From Streptomyces sp. V3I8 (GTDB lineage: Bacteria; Actinomycetota; Actinomycetes; Streptomycetales; Streptomycetaceae), in contig NZ_JAUSZL010000002.1 of NCBI RefSeq assembly GCF_030817535.1, forward strand, positions 1,798,001-1,862,000: 64,000 nucleotides of DNA, given 5' to 3'. Of this stretch, positions 21,775-29,871 are shown one piece after another (the stretch's first letter is position 1; each line of letters starts with the position of its first letter). The notes beneath the pieces are model-generated. The model made no database searches. It was given only the letters and a program-made list of their open reading frames with translations, and was not told where the DNA came from. The position numbers were made by a program, and so were the translations under genes.

Positions 21775-22613
21775 GGCTGCACCAGTCCTTCGTACGCGTC
21801 GGGGCGGCGGTCCCGGTAGAACGCCCACTGCTGCCGGACCTCCTCGATCAGGTCGAGGTCGAGGTCGCGGACGACGAGTTCCTCGCTCTTGTCGCTCGCG
21901 GGCTCGCCGACGAACTGGCCCCGCGGGTCGACGAAGTACGACGTCCCGTAGAAGTCGTTGTCCCCGTACTCCTCCTCGCCGACCCGGTTGATCGCGGCGA
22001 TGAAGTACTCGTTGGCGACGGCGGCGGCCGGCTGCTCCAGCTGCCACAGGTGGGCGGACAGGCCCCGGGAGGTCGCCGACGGGTTGTAGACGAGCTGGGC
22101 GCCGTTCAGGCCGAGCTGGCGCCAGCCCTCCGGGAAGTGCCGGTCGTAGCAGATGTAGACGCCGACCTTGCCGACCGCGGTGTCGAAGACGGGCCAGCCG
22201 AGGTTGCCCGGTTTGAAGTAGTACTTCTCCCAGAAGCCCTTGACCTGCGGGATGTGGTGCTTGCGGTACTTGCCGAGGTACGTGCCGTCGGCGTCGACGA
22301 CCGCGGCGGTGTTGAAGTAGAAGCCGGACTGCTCGACCTCGAACACCGGGACCACGACGACCATGCCGGTCTCGCGGGCCAGTTCTTGCATCCGGGTGAC
22401 GGTCGGGCCGTCCGGTACGGGTTCCGCCCAGCGGTAGTGCTCCGGCTCCTGCACCTGGCAGAAGTAGGGGGCGTTGAAGACTTCCTGGAATCCGATGATC
22501 TTCGCACCCTGACGGGCCGCCTCGCGGGCGTGCTCCTCGTGTTTGGCGACCATGGATGCGGTGTCGCCGGTCCAGGTGGCCTGGACCAGAGCGGCGCGTA
22601 CGACGTTGGCCAT
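21771..22613 (-). CDS. Nitrilase-superfamily amidohydrolase, probable beta-ureidopropionase
   Basis: A 280-residue C-N hydrolase with the Glu-Lys-Cys triad: E44 in GFQEVFN, K118 in YRKHHIP and C155 in YICYDRHFPE. It is closest in character to N-carbamoyl-beta-alanine/N-carbamoylputrescine amidohydrolases. Its place at the head of the operon with dihydropyrimidinase favours hydrolysis of N-carbamoyl-beta-alanine to beta-alanine, CO2 and NH3. It is the first gene of the group, with a palindrome (22646-22659) in its upstream region. Confidence 0.92.
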   Translation of the reverse strand: MANVVRAALVQATWTGDTASMVAKHEEHAREAARQGAKIIGFQEVFNAPYFCQVQEPEHYRWAEPVPDGPTVTRMQELARETGMVVVVPVFEVEQSGFYFNTAAVVDADGTYLGKYRKHHIPQVKGFWEKYYFKPGNLGWPVFDTAVGKVGVYICYDRHFPEGWRQLGLNGAQLVYNPSATSRGLSAHLWQLEQPAAAVANEYFIAAINRVGEEEYGDNDFYGTSYFVDPRGQFVGEPASDKSEELVVRDLDLDLIEEVRQQWAFYRDRRPDAYEGLVQP

Positions 22614-22645
22614 GAGCTGCTCCTTCGACGTGACGTCAGAGAGCC

Positions 22646-22659
22646 TCTACGCACGTAGA
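22646..22659. promoter_or_regulatory. Palindrome upstream of the pyrimidine-degradation operon
   Basis: TCTACG-CA-CGTAGA is a perfect 6-bp inverted repeat 33 bases upstream of the amidohydrolase start. Position and symmetry suit an operator, but no regulator gene is adjacent, so the binding protein is unknown. Confidence 0.4.
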
Positions 22660-22890
22660 CACGAGGCGTGGAGCCCTGAAAGTAAGCCTCGCCGCAGCGC
22701 TGGACAAGACCATCGCCGTTAACCGGCGGAGTCGATCATGTTTCACACCCCTGTGGGTGAGCGGGGCGGGGCCCCGAGGCGCCCCGCTCCTCGCCGGGGC
22801 CGGACGCCGGGCCGCCGGGCCCGGCCGGCCGTCGGACTGGACGTCAGACGGGCGTCAGACCGTGTGTCCGGCCGGGCGTCAGACCGGGCG

Positions 22891-24885
22891 TCAGGCCGTG
22901 TGTCCGGCCACGCGCAAGGCGTGGACCAGGTCCCAGTGCCGCTGCTCCGAGACGTCGCGGGCCGCCGCCAGGAGGAGCGGGGCGAGGAGCTGCGGATCGG
23001 CGTCGATGCTGCGGACGGCTTCCTCGGGGGCGCGGATGCGGACATACGCGTCGACCAGGGCACGGACCTCGCGGTGCCGGCCCGCCCGGACCAGCCCCAG
23101 GACGGCCTCGCCGATCTCCGGGGCCGGGCGGGCCACGCCCTGGCGCAGCATCTGCTCCCCGTCCGCCGTGCGGCCGGCGGCGACCAGCGCGTCGGCCGCG
23201 GCGACCAGCCGGTCGGCGGGCAGCGAGACCGCCTCCCACAGGAGGGTGGCCCAGTCGGCGCCGAGACCGGCGCGGTGCAGTTCGGCGGCGAGCAGCGGGA
23301 GGCGGGCCGCGGGCCAGTACGCGGCTTCGACCAGCACCGCGTGCGCCTCGCCGGTACGGCCCTCGCCGCGCAGCCGGACCAGCTCCGCGACGGTCTCGAC
23401 CGTGGTGCGCCGCGCCTCGTCGTCCAGCGCCTCACGCCGCGGTTTCGCCTGCCCGCCCTCCTCGGCGCCCCCGGCGAACCGCGCTCCCCGCGGGGTGCGC
23501 GCGGCGGGCTGCGCCACGGGAGCGGGGCCCGCGGGGTCGCCGGCGCCCTCTTCCGGGTCCGCCACCGCATCCGCCGCACCGGCGAACCGGGCACTGCCGC
23601 GGGCACCCCCTCGGAGACGGCGCCGCGAGCGCTGCTTGGGAGCGGCGGGGACGGCCGCACCGGCAGACTCCTCCTCCGGGTGAGGGGCGGCGAACTCGGG
23701 CGGGGCGGGGGCGTGCGGGGCGGCGGCGTAGGGAGCGGGTCCGCCGTACGGGGCCATGCCCGCGTCGAAGGCGCGGCCCCTGTCGAAGACGGAATCCATG
23801 TCGGAGGCGGGTCCTGCGCCGACGGGGCCCGTTCCGGGGCCGGGGCCAGGTCCCGTGCCGGGGCCAGGTCCGGAGCCCGTGCTGTGTCCGGGACCGGGGC
23901 CGACCCCGGACCCAGCACCGGACAGCGGGCCGGTACCGGAAGCCGGGCCGGTACCGAACGCCGAGCCGGAGCCGGACACCTGGCCGGTACCGAACGCCGA
24001 GCCGGTGCCGAACGCCGGGCGGGAGCCGGACACCGGGCCAGAGCCGGAGCCGAACGCCGGGCCGGAGCCGGACACCGGAGCCGTGTCGGGAGCCGGGAGC
24101 GGCTCGGAGGCCGGGGCGGAATCCCGGTGTGCGGCCCGGTCCGCCATGCCGCCGCCCCGGAGGTCCGGCCAGTCGTCCGCGCCGGACGCCGACCGCTGGA
24201 CGCCCCTGCGCGAGGCGGCCGCCGCGACGGCCCCGTCCCCGCCGGACCCGGCGGCCTCGTCAGCGGCACGGCCCTTCTCCGGAGCACGGTCCTCCTCCGG
24301 CCCGTCGATCCATACCGCACCGCCGCCGTCGACGGCCGACGGGATCGCCAGGGTCTCCTGCGCGTGTCCGCCGACCGTGCGCCGGTCCAGTTCGTCCATG
24401 CGGGTACGCAGTTCCGCGCAGCGGGCCGTCGCGCGGTCGTGGTCGTCGCGGGCCCAGGCCAGGTCCAGGCCGAGCGCGTCGGTCTCGGCCCGGGTGGCGG
24501 CCGCCGGGAGTGCGCGCCCCAGCTCCGCGAGCCGCTCGGCGGCGTACCGCTGTTCCCGCAGCATGACGTCGAGGCGGTCGCCGAGGGCGTCCCGGCCGCC
24601 GGGCCGCGCGTCGTACGCGGCGAGGGACGCCCCGTGCAGCGCGCGGGCCCGCTCGGACTCCTGGGCCGCGGCCCGGTCACCGTGCGCGGCGGCCAGGTCC
24701 TGCAGGACGGCCTGCACGACGTCCCAGGGCGGCACCTCCGCCCCGTCCAGACAGGCCCGCATCCCGTCGGGGTCGCGCTGCCAGAACACACCGCACCAGC
24801 CGCCGCCCTGGTCGAGCCGGGACAGCAGGCCACCGAAGTACTGCGCGAACTCCCGTACCTGTCCGGGGAGTTGTTCCACTGCCAT
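22891..24885 (-). CDS. Large low-complexity Streptomyces protein of unknown function
   Basis: A 664-residue protein with three parts. Residues 1-180 are a helical N-terminal domain with aromatic FAQYFGGLLSRLDQGGGWCGVF and a possible coiled coil. Residues about 180-470 are disordered and Gly/Ser/Pro/Ala-rich, with many copies of motifs such as FGTG and SGSG. The last 170 residues form a helical-repeat domain (LVRLRGEGRTGEAHAVLVE). The architecture resembles unnamed Streptomyces proteins sometimes labelled tegument-like; I cannot give a function. There is no signal peptide or membrane segment. ATG 24885 with GGGGTG upstream is preferred over a GTG three codons earlier. Confidence 0.75.
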   Translation of the reverse strand: MAVEQLPGQVREFAQYFGGLLSRLDQGGGWCGVFWQRDPDGMRACLDGAEVPPWDVVQAVLQDLAAAHGDRAAAQESERARALHGASLAAYDARPGGRDALGDRLDVMLREQRYAAERLAELGRALPAAATRAETDALGLDLAWARDDHDRATARCAELRTRMDELDRRTVGGHAQETLAIPSAVDGGGAVWIDGPEEDRAPEKGRAADEAAGSGGDGAVAAAASRRGVQRSASGADDWPDLRGGGMADRAAHRDSAPASEPLPAPDTAPVSGSGPAFGSGSGPVSGSRPAFGTGSAFGTGQVSGSGSAFGTGPASGTGPLSGAGSGVGPGPGHSTGSGPGPGTGPGPGPGTGPVGAGPASDMDSVFDRGRAFDAGMAPYGGPAPYAAAPHAPAPPEFAAPHPEEESAGAAVPAAPKQRSRRRLRGGARGSARFAGAADAVADPEEGAGDPAGPAPVAQPAARTPRGARFAGGAEEGGQAKPRREALDDEARRTTVETVAELVRLRGEGRTGEAHAVLVEAAYWPAARLPLLAAELHRAGLGADWATLLWEAVSLPADRLVAAADALVAAGRTADGEQMLRQGVARPAPEIGEAVLGLVRAGRHREVRALVDAYVRIRAPEEAVRSIDADPQLLAPLLLAAARDVSEQRHWDLVHALRVAGHTA
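23820..24085. repeat. Degenerate G/C-rich coding repeats
   Basis: Imperfect copies of a unit around GCCGGxxCCGG encode Ser-Gly-Ser-Gly and Phe-Gly-Thr-Gly motifs in the disordered middle of the preceding protein. Copies vary and have no constant spacer, so this is protein low complexity and not a CRISPR array. Confidence 0.7.
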
Positions 24886-25083
24886 TGCGTTCACCCCATG
24901 CCGGACCGGAATACTCCAATCCGGTAGAAAACACCATCCGTGTTACGGAAGCGCTACGCCGACTTTTCGCCCCGGCCGCGGAGTACGGCCGTCACCCCGC
25001 GCCGTCACCCCGCGCCTCACCCCGCGCCGCGACACGCCCGGGCCGGGCCCTGCCGGGGCGCGGGAGACCGCGCGGCAGGCCGG

Positions 25084-26895
25084 CTACCGCGCCGGCCGCA
25101 CCACCATCGCCGACCCTCCGCCGCGCCGCACGGTCTCCGCGGCCGCCAGCCACTTCCCGTCCGGCAGCCGCTGGACCCCCGTCGCCGCGCCGATCTCCGG
25201 ATTCTGCCGGAACCCGTGCCCGAGGGCTTCCAGCCGCGCCCGCACCGGGCTGCCCCACAGCCCCGGTTCGAGTTCCGTGGTCGTCTGGTTGCGCTGGCTG
25301 GCCCGCGGAGCGGCGATCGCGTCCACGAGCGGCAGCCCGCGGTCGAGGAACCCCGTCAGCGTCTGCAGGACCGTCGTGACGATGGTCGCGCCACCGGGCG
25401 ACCCCAGCGCCACCACCGGCTTCGCGTGCCGGTCCAGCACGATCGTCGGCGAGATCGACGAGCGCGGCCGCTTGCCCGGTCCGGGCAGGTTCGGGTCGTG
25501 CACGGCCGGATCGGCCGGCGCGAAGGAGAAGTCGGTCAGCTCGTTGTTGAGGATGAACCCGCGGCCCGGGACGGTGATCCCGCTGCCGCCGGTCTGCTCG
25601 ATGGTGAGGGTGTAGGCGACGACGTTGCCCCACTTGTCGGCCACCGTCAGATGGGTCGTGTTCTCGCCCTCGTACGTCGTCGGCGCGGCCGTGCCGCCGG
25701 TCGCGCAGGCGGCCGGACGACGCGGGTCGCCCGGCGCCAGCGGACTCGTGAGCACCGCGTCGTCCTTGATCAGGCACGCGCGCGAGTCGGCGAACTCCTG
25801 CGACAGCAGTTCCTTCGCCGGTACGTCCTCGAAGGCGGGGTCGCCCACCCAGCGCCCCCGGTCCGCGAACGCGATCCGGCTGGCCTCGATGTACCGGTGC
25901 AGGTACTGGACGTCGGTGGCCTTCGAGAGGTCGGTGTTCTCCAGGATGTTGAGGGCCTCGCCGACGGTCGTGCCGCCGGAGGAGGAGGGCGCGATGGAGT
26001 AGACGCCCAGACCGCGGTACGAGGTCTTCGTGGGCGCCTGCCGCTTGGCCCGGTACGCCGCGAGGTCCTTCAGCGAGAGGTCGCCCGGGCGGGCGTCGTA
26101 GCCCGATCCCGGCGCCACCGGCGGCTCGTTGACCGTGTCCACGATGTCCTGGGCGAGGCCGCCCCGGTAGAGCGTCCCCACGCCCTTGCGGCCCAGCTCC
26201 TGGTACGTACGCGCCAGGTCGGGGTTCTTGAACGTCGAGCCGACCACCGGCAGCGAACCGCCCGGCAGGAACAGTTCGGCCGTGTCCGGGAAGTTCCTGA
26301 ACCGCGCCTCGTTGGCCTCGGTCTGCGAGCGGAACGTGGCGTCGACGGTGAACCCGTCCCGCGCGAGCCGCTCTGCGGGCTTCAGCAGCGACCCGAGCCC
26401 CTTGCTGCCCCAGCTGTCCAGCGCCGTCCGCCAGGTGGCGGGCGTGCCGGGCGTGCCCACACCGAGCCCGCTGGTCACCGCGTCGGCGAACGGGATCGGC
26501 CGGCCGTCCTCCAGGAAGAGCCCCTCGTCGGCCGTCAGGGGCGCCGTCTCGCGCCCGTCGATCGTCCGCACCGTACGGGACTTCGCGTCGTAGTAGACGA
26601 AGTAGCCGCCTCCGCCGATGCCCGACGAATAGGGCTCGGTGACGCCGAGGGCGGCCGCCGTGGCGACGGCCGCGTCGACCGCGTTGCCGCCCTTGCGCAG
26701 GATCTCCACCCCGGCGGCCGAGGCGTGGGCGTCGACGCTCGCGACGGCCCCGCCGTATCCGACGGCGACCGGAGCCTTCTCCGCCGGTCCCGAGCCGCCT
26801 GCGGCGCCCCCCGAGGAGGGCGGCGCCGCTCCCACCGACACCATGGCGGCCAATACCGCCGGCACAGCAAACCTCCGCGCGACCGAGCGCCCCAT
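25084..26895 (-). CDS. ggt: Secreted gamma-glutamyltransferase
   Basis: A 603-residue exported GGT that hydrolyses or transfers the gamma-glutamyl group of glutathione and related peptides. The signal peptide (MGRSVARRF then a hydrophobic stretch to about residue 25) is followed by the large-subunit start VDAHASAAGVEILRKGGNAVDAA. The self-cleavage and nucleophile Thr is in NTTHLTVADKWGN, and GSPGGATI lies in the small subunit. The ATG start at 26895 has GGAGGTACGG before it. It differs clearly from the cytoplasmic family member at 9.3-11.3 kb. Confidence 0.94.
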   Translation of the reverse strand: MGRSVARRFAVPAVLAAMVSVGAAPPSSGGAAGGSGPAEKAPVAVGYGGAVASVDAHASAAGVEILRKGGNAVDAAVATAAALGVTEPYSSGIGGGGYFVYYDAKSRTVRTIDGRETAPLTADEGLFLEDGRPIPFADAVTSGLGVGTPGTPATWRTALDSWGSKGLGSLLKPAERLARDGFTVDATFRSQTEANEARFRNFPDTAELFLPGGSLPVVGSTFKNPDLARTYQELGRKGVGTLYRGGLAQDIVDTVNEPPVAPGSGYDARPGDLSLKDLAAYRAKRQAPTKTSYRGLGVYSIAPSSSGGTTVGEALNILENTDLSKATDVQYLHRYIEASRIAFADRGRWVGDPAFEDVPAKELLSQEFADSRACLIKDDAVLTSPLAPGDPRRPAACATGGTAAPTTYEGENTTHLTVADKWGNVVAYTLTIEQTGGSGITVPGRGFILNNELTDFSFAPADPAVHDPNLPGPGKRPRSSISPTIVLDRHAKPVVALGSPGGATIVTTVLQTLTGFLDRGLPLVDAIAAPRASQRNQTTTELEPGLWGSPVRARLEALGHGFRQNPEIGAATGVQRLPDGKWLAAAETVRRGGGSAMVVRPAR

Positions 26896-27031
26896 CCGTA
26901 CCTCCAGTGAACGACCGTCCGCGCAGCGTAACTTCCCCGGCACGGCCGCGTCAGGCCCCTCTCGAACACCGAGGCGTGTGACCGCCACCATGCGCGCCCA
27001 TGACTGACGACGTGCGCAACACCGTCCCGGG

Positions 27032-27210
27032 GTGATCGCGGCGGGTCTCGGCGCCTCGCTGGGCTGGATCGCCCGGACCTGCCGGTGGAAGCGCAGGCTC
27101 CGCCGCAAGCAGGCCTTCTCCGGGCTGCCCGACCACTCCGAGTCGCTGCTGGTGGTCAACCGCGACGCGGGCGGCCCCGATCCGGCCGTCCACCGCTACG
27201 ACGTGTTGCA
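27032..27210 (+). pseudogene. Truncated 5' end of a conserved Streptomyces membrane-anchored protein
   Basis: A GTG-started frame encodes a short membrane anchor and basic stretch (WIARTCRWKRRLRRKQAF), then GLPDHSESLLVVNRDAGG and PDPAVHRYDV. I recognise this as the beginning of a much longer conserved Streptomyces protein. After about 57 codons similarity stops, and the frame runs on through non-homologous sequence into a terminator hairpin. The gene therefore appears cut by a deletion or insertion event at about 27205, the left edge of the accessory region. Confidence 0.55.
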
Positions 27211-27242
27211 CAGCCGACGTCCAGCTGCGCAGCAGTACGCAA

Positions 27243-27282
27243 ACGGCCGCTGCCCGGGAACGAAGTCCCGGGCAGCGGCCGT
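27243..27282. terminator. Very strong rho-independent-type hairpin (17-bp perfect stem)
   Basis: ACGGCCGCTGCCCGGGA and its exact complement are separated by the 6-base loop ACGAAG. The stem is GC-rich and flanked on the left by AAA, so minus-strand transcripts would end in a short U-run. It terminates minus-strand transcription that includes the structured stretch at 27289-27404, and probably acts in both directions. Confidence 0.85.
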
Positions 27283-27285
27283 GAA

Positions 27286-27408
27286 GAGTGTGGTCGTGGA
27301 GGGCGGTCGCCTACGCGGCGAAAGGCTCCATGAGGCTTCAGCCGAACGATCGTCCTCATGGGCAATAGGTGAGGCCCGGGGACACTGTCCCCTCCACAAC
27401 CACATTCC
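27286..27408 (-). ncRNA. Candidate structured RNA (multi-branched) ahead of a strong terminator
   Basis: Two arms (27289-27303 and 27390-27404) pair over 15 positions. The single non-Watson-Crick pair is G-U if the minus strand is transcribed but C-A on the plus strand, which favours minus-strand RNA. Inside lie three hairpins: GGGGAC/GTCCCC (27378-27392, sharing three bases with the closing arm), an 8-bp CCATGAGG/CCTCATGG stem with an 18-base loop (27328-27361), and CGCC/GGCG (27308-27320). The terminator follows at once. It could be a small RNA, a structured 3' UTR of the small membrane gene, or a single-strand origin of a decayed rolling-circle element. Confidence 0.45.
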
Positions 27409-27464
27409 TTCCAACCAGCACGCGTTCGCGAATGTTCCCCATCCCGGACAGCGGCCGGGGGACG

Positions 27465-27677
27465 TCAGCGGCCGGTGTCGTTGATACCTGCGGCAAGCTG
27501 CCCGGCCATATCGGTGACCCACTGCCCAAAAGCTGTCGGGGCGACCAGTACGCCGAAGACCAGCACGATGAGAACGGTCAGCTGTTCATCGGTACGCTTC
27601 CGCGCCTCTGTACGGCGCCGGAGCCGGACGACGATGACGACCGCCAGGAGAACCGCAACATTGATCGACAGAACCAT
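27465..27677 (-). CDS. Small two-helix membrane protein, conjugative-element type
   Basis: A 70-residue protein with two hydrophobic segments (INVAVLLAVVIVV and TVLIVLVFGVLVAPTAFG) separated by a basic linker RLRRRTEARKRTDEQ. The ATG at 27677 has GAAGGAGGGG six bases upstream. Size, topology and the TVLIVLVFGVL...WV pattern resemble small membrane proteins encoded next to transfer/spread genes of Streptomyces integrative elements and plasmids. No tra, rep or int gene is intact nearby, so it may be an element remnant. Function is inferred only from resemblance. Confidence 0.6.
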   Translation of the reverse strand: MVLSINVAVLLAVVIVVRLRRRTEARKRTDEQLTVLIVLVFGVLVAPTAFGQWVTDMAGQLAAGINDTGR

Positions 27678-27837
27678 GAGCCCCTCCTTCGCACGTGCAC
27701 CCCTGGATTCAGAAGTAGCGAGCGCGGACAGCGGCGGCAGCCCGGATACGTGGAGATGGCAACAAAGAGCGCAGGAACGGCCGGAACGGCCGGCTTGCGC
27801 CCCTGCGGTGGAGCGGACCATCGAGACGCGCCGCACG

Positions 27838-28020
27838 ATGACAGCCGGCGCGCGGTACGCGTACTACCCCGGCGTCACCGCCCCGGGCGGGCTGCACATC
27901 GACCCTACGGCGCCCCTGACCGAAGCCCGGGACTCCCGCGCCGTCACCGCGTACTGGCAGACCATGATGACCGACAGCGAGCGGCGCAGGTGCCGACTCC
28001 GGGCACAATCGGCACACCGC
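27838..28020 (+). pseudogene. Possible gene fragment, unknown family
   Basis: An ATG-started frame encodes MTAGARYAYYPGVTAPGG, then LHIDPTAPLTEARDSRAV and TAYWQTMMTDSE before losing protein-like character. Composition and codon use of this 50-residue piece look real, and no antisense frame explains it. It has no good ribosome site and no conserved end, so it may be an internal piece of a larger lost gene of the same decayed element as the small membrane gene. I do not recognise the family. Confidence 0.3.
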
Positions 28021-28026
28021 GCGCCT

Positions 28027-28599
28027 TCAGTGCACCAGGAGCTCGATGGCGACCTTCAGGCGCTCGAGGTAGGACTCCCGCGTTGCGACCTGGTGCTTGA
28101 GGCCGATCGATGCGCTGATCATCGTCTGCGCGACGGGGGCGGCCGTCTCCTGTCCTGACTCGGCGGCGATCGCACCCGTGATCAATTCCTCGAAACGCCG
28201 TGGAGCGGTCCGTGCGATCTCTCCGAGGAGGTCGGGGTTGTCCGCCATGACCGCAGCGACATCGCGTGCCAGCGGGCCGACGTAGCGGCCCGCCCATTGG
28301 TCGAAGGCTTGGACGAGGCGCTCCGGAAGAGGACGGTCGGCATCGGCCAGGACGTCTTCGACCACTGCGATGTCACGTTCCAGGGCCTGGGTCGCGGCGG
28401 CACGGAACAGAGCCTCCTTCGAGGAGAAGAGGAAGTAGAGCCCGGGGCGGGAGATGCGCGCCGCCCGCGCCACTTCCTCCATCGAGGTCTTCCCGTAGCC
28501 GAATCGAGCGAACGTCGCGAGAGCGGAATCCAGAACCGCGGTCCGACGGTCGGTATCGGTGGTTGGCGGCGACAGGGGGCCGGCCTCGGAGCTGCTCAT
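28027..28599 (-). CDS. TetR-family transcriptional regulator
   Basis: A 190-residue repressor. The N-terminal helix-turn-helix reads FARFGYGKTSMEEVARAARISRPG with the usual LYFLFSSKEALF after it. The C-terminal ligand domain is typical in length. It is divergent from the SDR gene at 28664; the 64-base gap holds two overlapping inverted repeats, so it most likely represses itself and that gene. Confidence 0.93.
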   Translation of the reverse strand: MSSSEAGPLSPPTTDTDRRTAVLDSALATFARFGYGKTSMEEVARAARISRPGLYFLFSSKEALFRAAATQALERDIAVVEDVLADADRPLPERLVQAFDQWAGRYVGPLARDVAAVMADNPDLLGEIARTAPRRFEELITGAIAAESGQETAAPVAQTMISASIGLKHQVATRESYLERLKVAIELLVH

Positions 28600-28619
28600 G
28601 AGGTGAGCATAAGAGAACG

Positions 28620-28655
28620 AGACTGACTATACAAGTTCAGTCTAATATGTATAGT
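28620..28655. promoter_or_regulatory. Overlapping inverted repeats, probable TetR operator
   Basis: AGACTGA (28620-28626) pairs with TCAGTCT (28637-28643), and ACTATAC (28626-28632) pairs with GTATAGT (28649-28655). The block is strikingly AT-rich against the surrounding DNA and fills the gap between the divergent TetR and SDR genes, where both promoters must lie. Confidence 0.65.
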
Positions 28656-28663
28656 TCCGTTGC

Positions 28664-29635
28664 ATGACGGCTCGCACACCTCTCTCCACGTCCTTCACCG
28701 CCTCCAGCACCGCGGACGAGGTGGCACGGAGCGTTGACCTCACCGGCATCCGCGCGATCGTGACGGGAGCTTCCTCCGGGATCGGAATCGAGACGGCTCG
28801 CGCGTTGACCGCAGCTGGGGCACAGGTGACGCTCGCCGTGCGGAACACGGCTGCGGGGGACGCCGTCGCAGGATCGATCGAGAGATCGAGCGGAGGGATC
28901 CGCCCCCGAGTCGTCCGTCTGGACCTTGCCGACAGGGCCACCGTCACGTCGTTCGTCGACGCGTGGAGCGACCCACTTCACCTGCTGGTCAACAACGCGG
29001 GCGTGGTCACCGGTGGCCTCGAACGCACCCGTGAGGGCTGGGAGTTGCAGTTCGCGACAAACCATCTGGGTCACCTCGCACTCGCCATCGGCCTGCACCG
29101 CGCCCTGACCCTCGGAGCGTCCGACCGCGACGGGGCACGGATCGTCTCGGTCAGTTCGACGGCGCACATGCGTTCCGGCATCGCCTTCGACGACCTCCAC
29201 TTCGAGCGGCGCAGCTACGACCCGCAGATCGCCTACGCCCAGTCGAAGACGGCGAACTCCCTGTTCGCCGTTGAAGCGACCCGTCTGTGGGCGTCCGACG
29301 GCATCGTCGCCAACGCGGTGAATCCTGGCGGCGTCGCGACGGGTCTGCAACGGAACTTCACCGCGCAGCAGAAGCAGTCGCTCGATGCAGCCGAGGCCGC
29401 CGGAGTCTTCACGTACAAAACGGTCCAGCAGGGAGCCGCCACCACCATGGTCGCGGCCGTCACCCCGCAGTTCGCCCACTCCGGAGGCCACTACCTCGAC
29501 GACTCGCAGGAGGCCTACACCGTGCCGAACGATGCCGACCTCGCGCAACACCCGCACGGCGTCAAGGAATGGGCGCTCGATCCCGCCATCGCCGAGCGCC
29601 TGTGGGCGGTCTCGGCCGACCTGCTCCGCACCTGA
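28664..29635 (+). CDS. Short-chain dehydrogenase/reductase
   Basis: A 323-residue SDR of the retinol-dehydrogenase/WW-oxidoreductase-like type. The cofactor motif TGASSGIG, the NNAG motif in LLVNNAGVV, the catalytic Ser in SVSST and the YAQSK catalytic pair are all present. Substrate unknown. It is divergent from its likely TetR regulator. The ATG at 28664 has no clear ribosome site and lies 9 bases after the operator, so the message may have a very short leader. Confidence 0.9.
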   Translation: MTARTPLSTSFTASSTADEVARSVDLTGIRAIVTGASSGIGIETARALTAAGAQVTLAVRNTAAGDAVAGSIERSSGGIRPRVVRLDLADRATVTSFVDAWSDPLHLLVNNAGVVTGGLERTREGWELQFATNHLGHLALAIGLHRALTLGASDRDGARIVSVSSTAHMRSGIAFDDLHFERRSYDPQIAYAQSKTANSLFAVEATRLWASDGIVANAVNPGGVATGLQRNFTAQQKQSLDAAEAAGVFTYKTVQQGAATTMVAAVTPQFAHSGGHYLDDSQEAYTVPNDADLAQHPHGVKEWALDPAIAERLWAVSADLLRT

Positions 29636-29871
29636 TCTCCCGGCGCCACGACACCCCGCACCCGACTTTCCAGGCAGCGACGGGACACTCCGGTCGGAGC
29701 TTTCACCCTTTCGGGTGGCGGGGATTCCGGTCCGGCGCGTCGGGGGAAGCACCGCCGGCACCTCGGCTTCACGGGCTCTCGCCTGTGGGCTGGGCGCGTG
29801 CGCGGCGCAACCGAGCCGGCTCCTCCGGTGTCACCCGCGGAGCCTACGGCCCAGGGCTCCCGGACGGGCGC

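Noticed and set aside
23820..24085. Possible CRISPR-like array
   Set aside because: The repeats are imperfect, lack uniform spacers, are GC-rich and in frame with protein low-complexity motifs.
27286..27408. Structured stretch as a tRNA or tmRNA gene
   Set aside because: The branched shape is superficially cloverleaf-like, but there is no CCA end, T-loop TTCGA consensus, anticodon arm of normal size or tmRNA tag frame.
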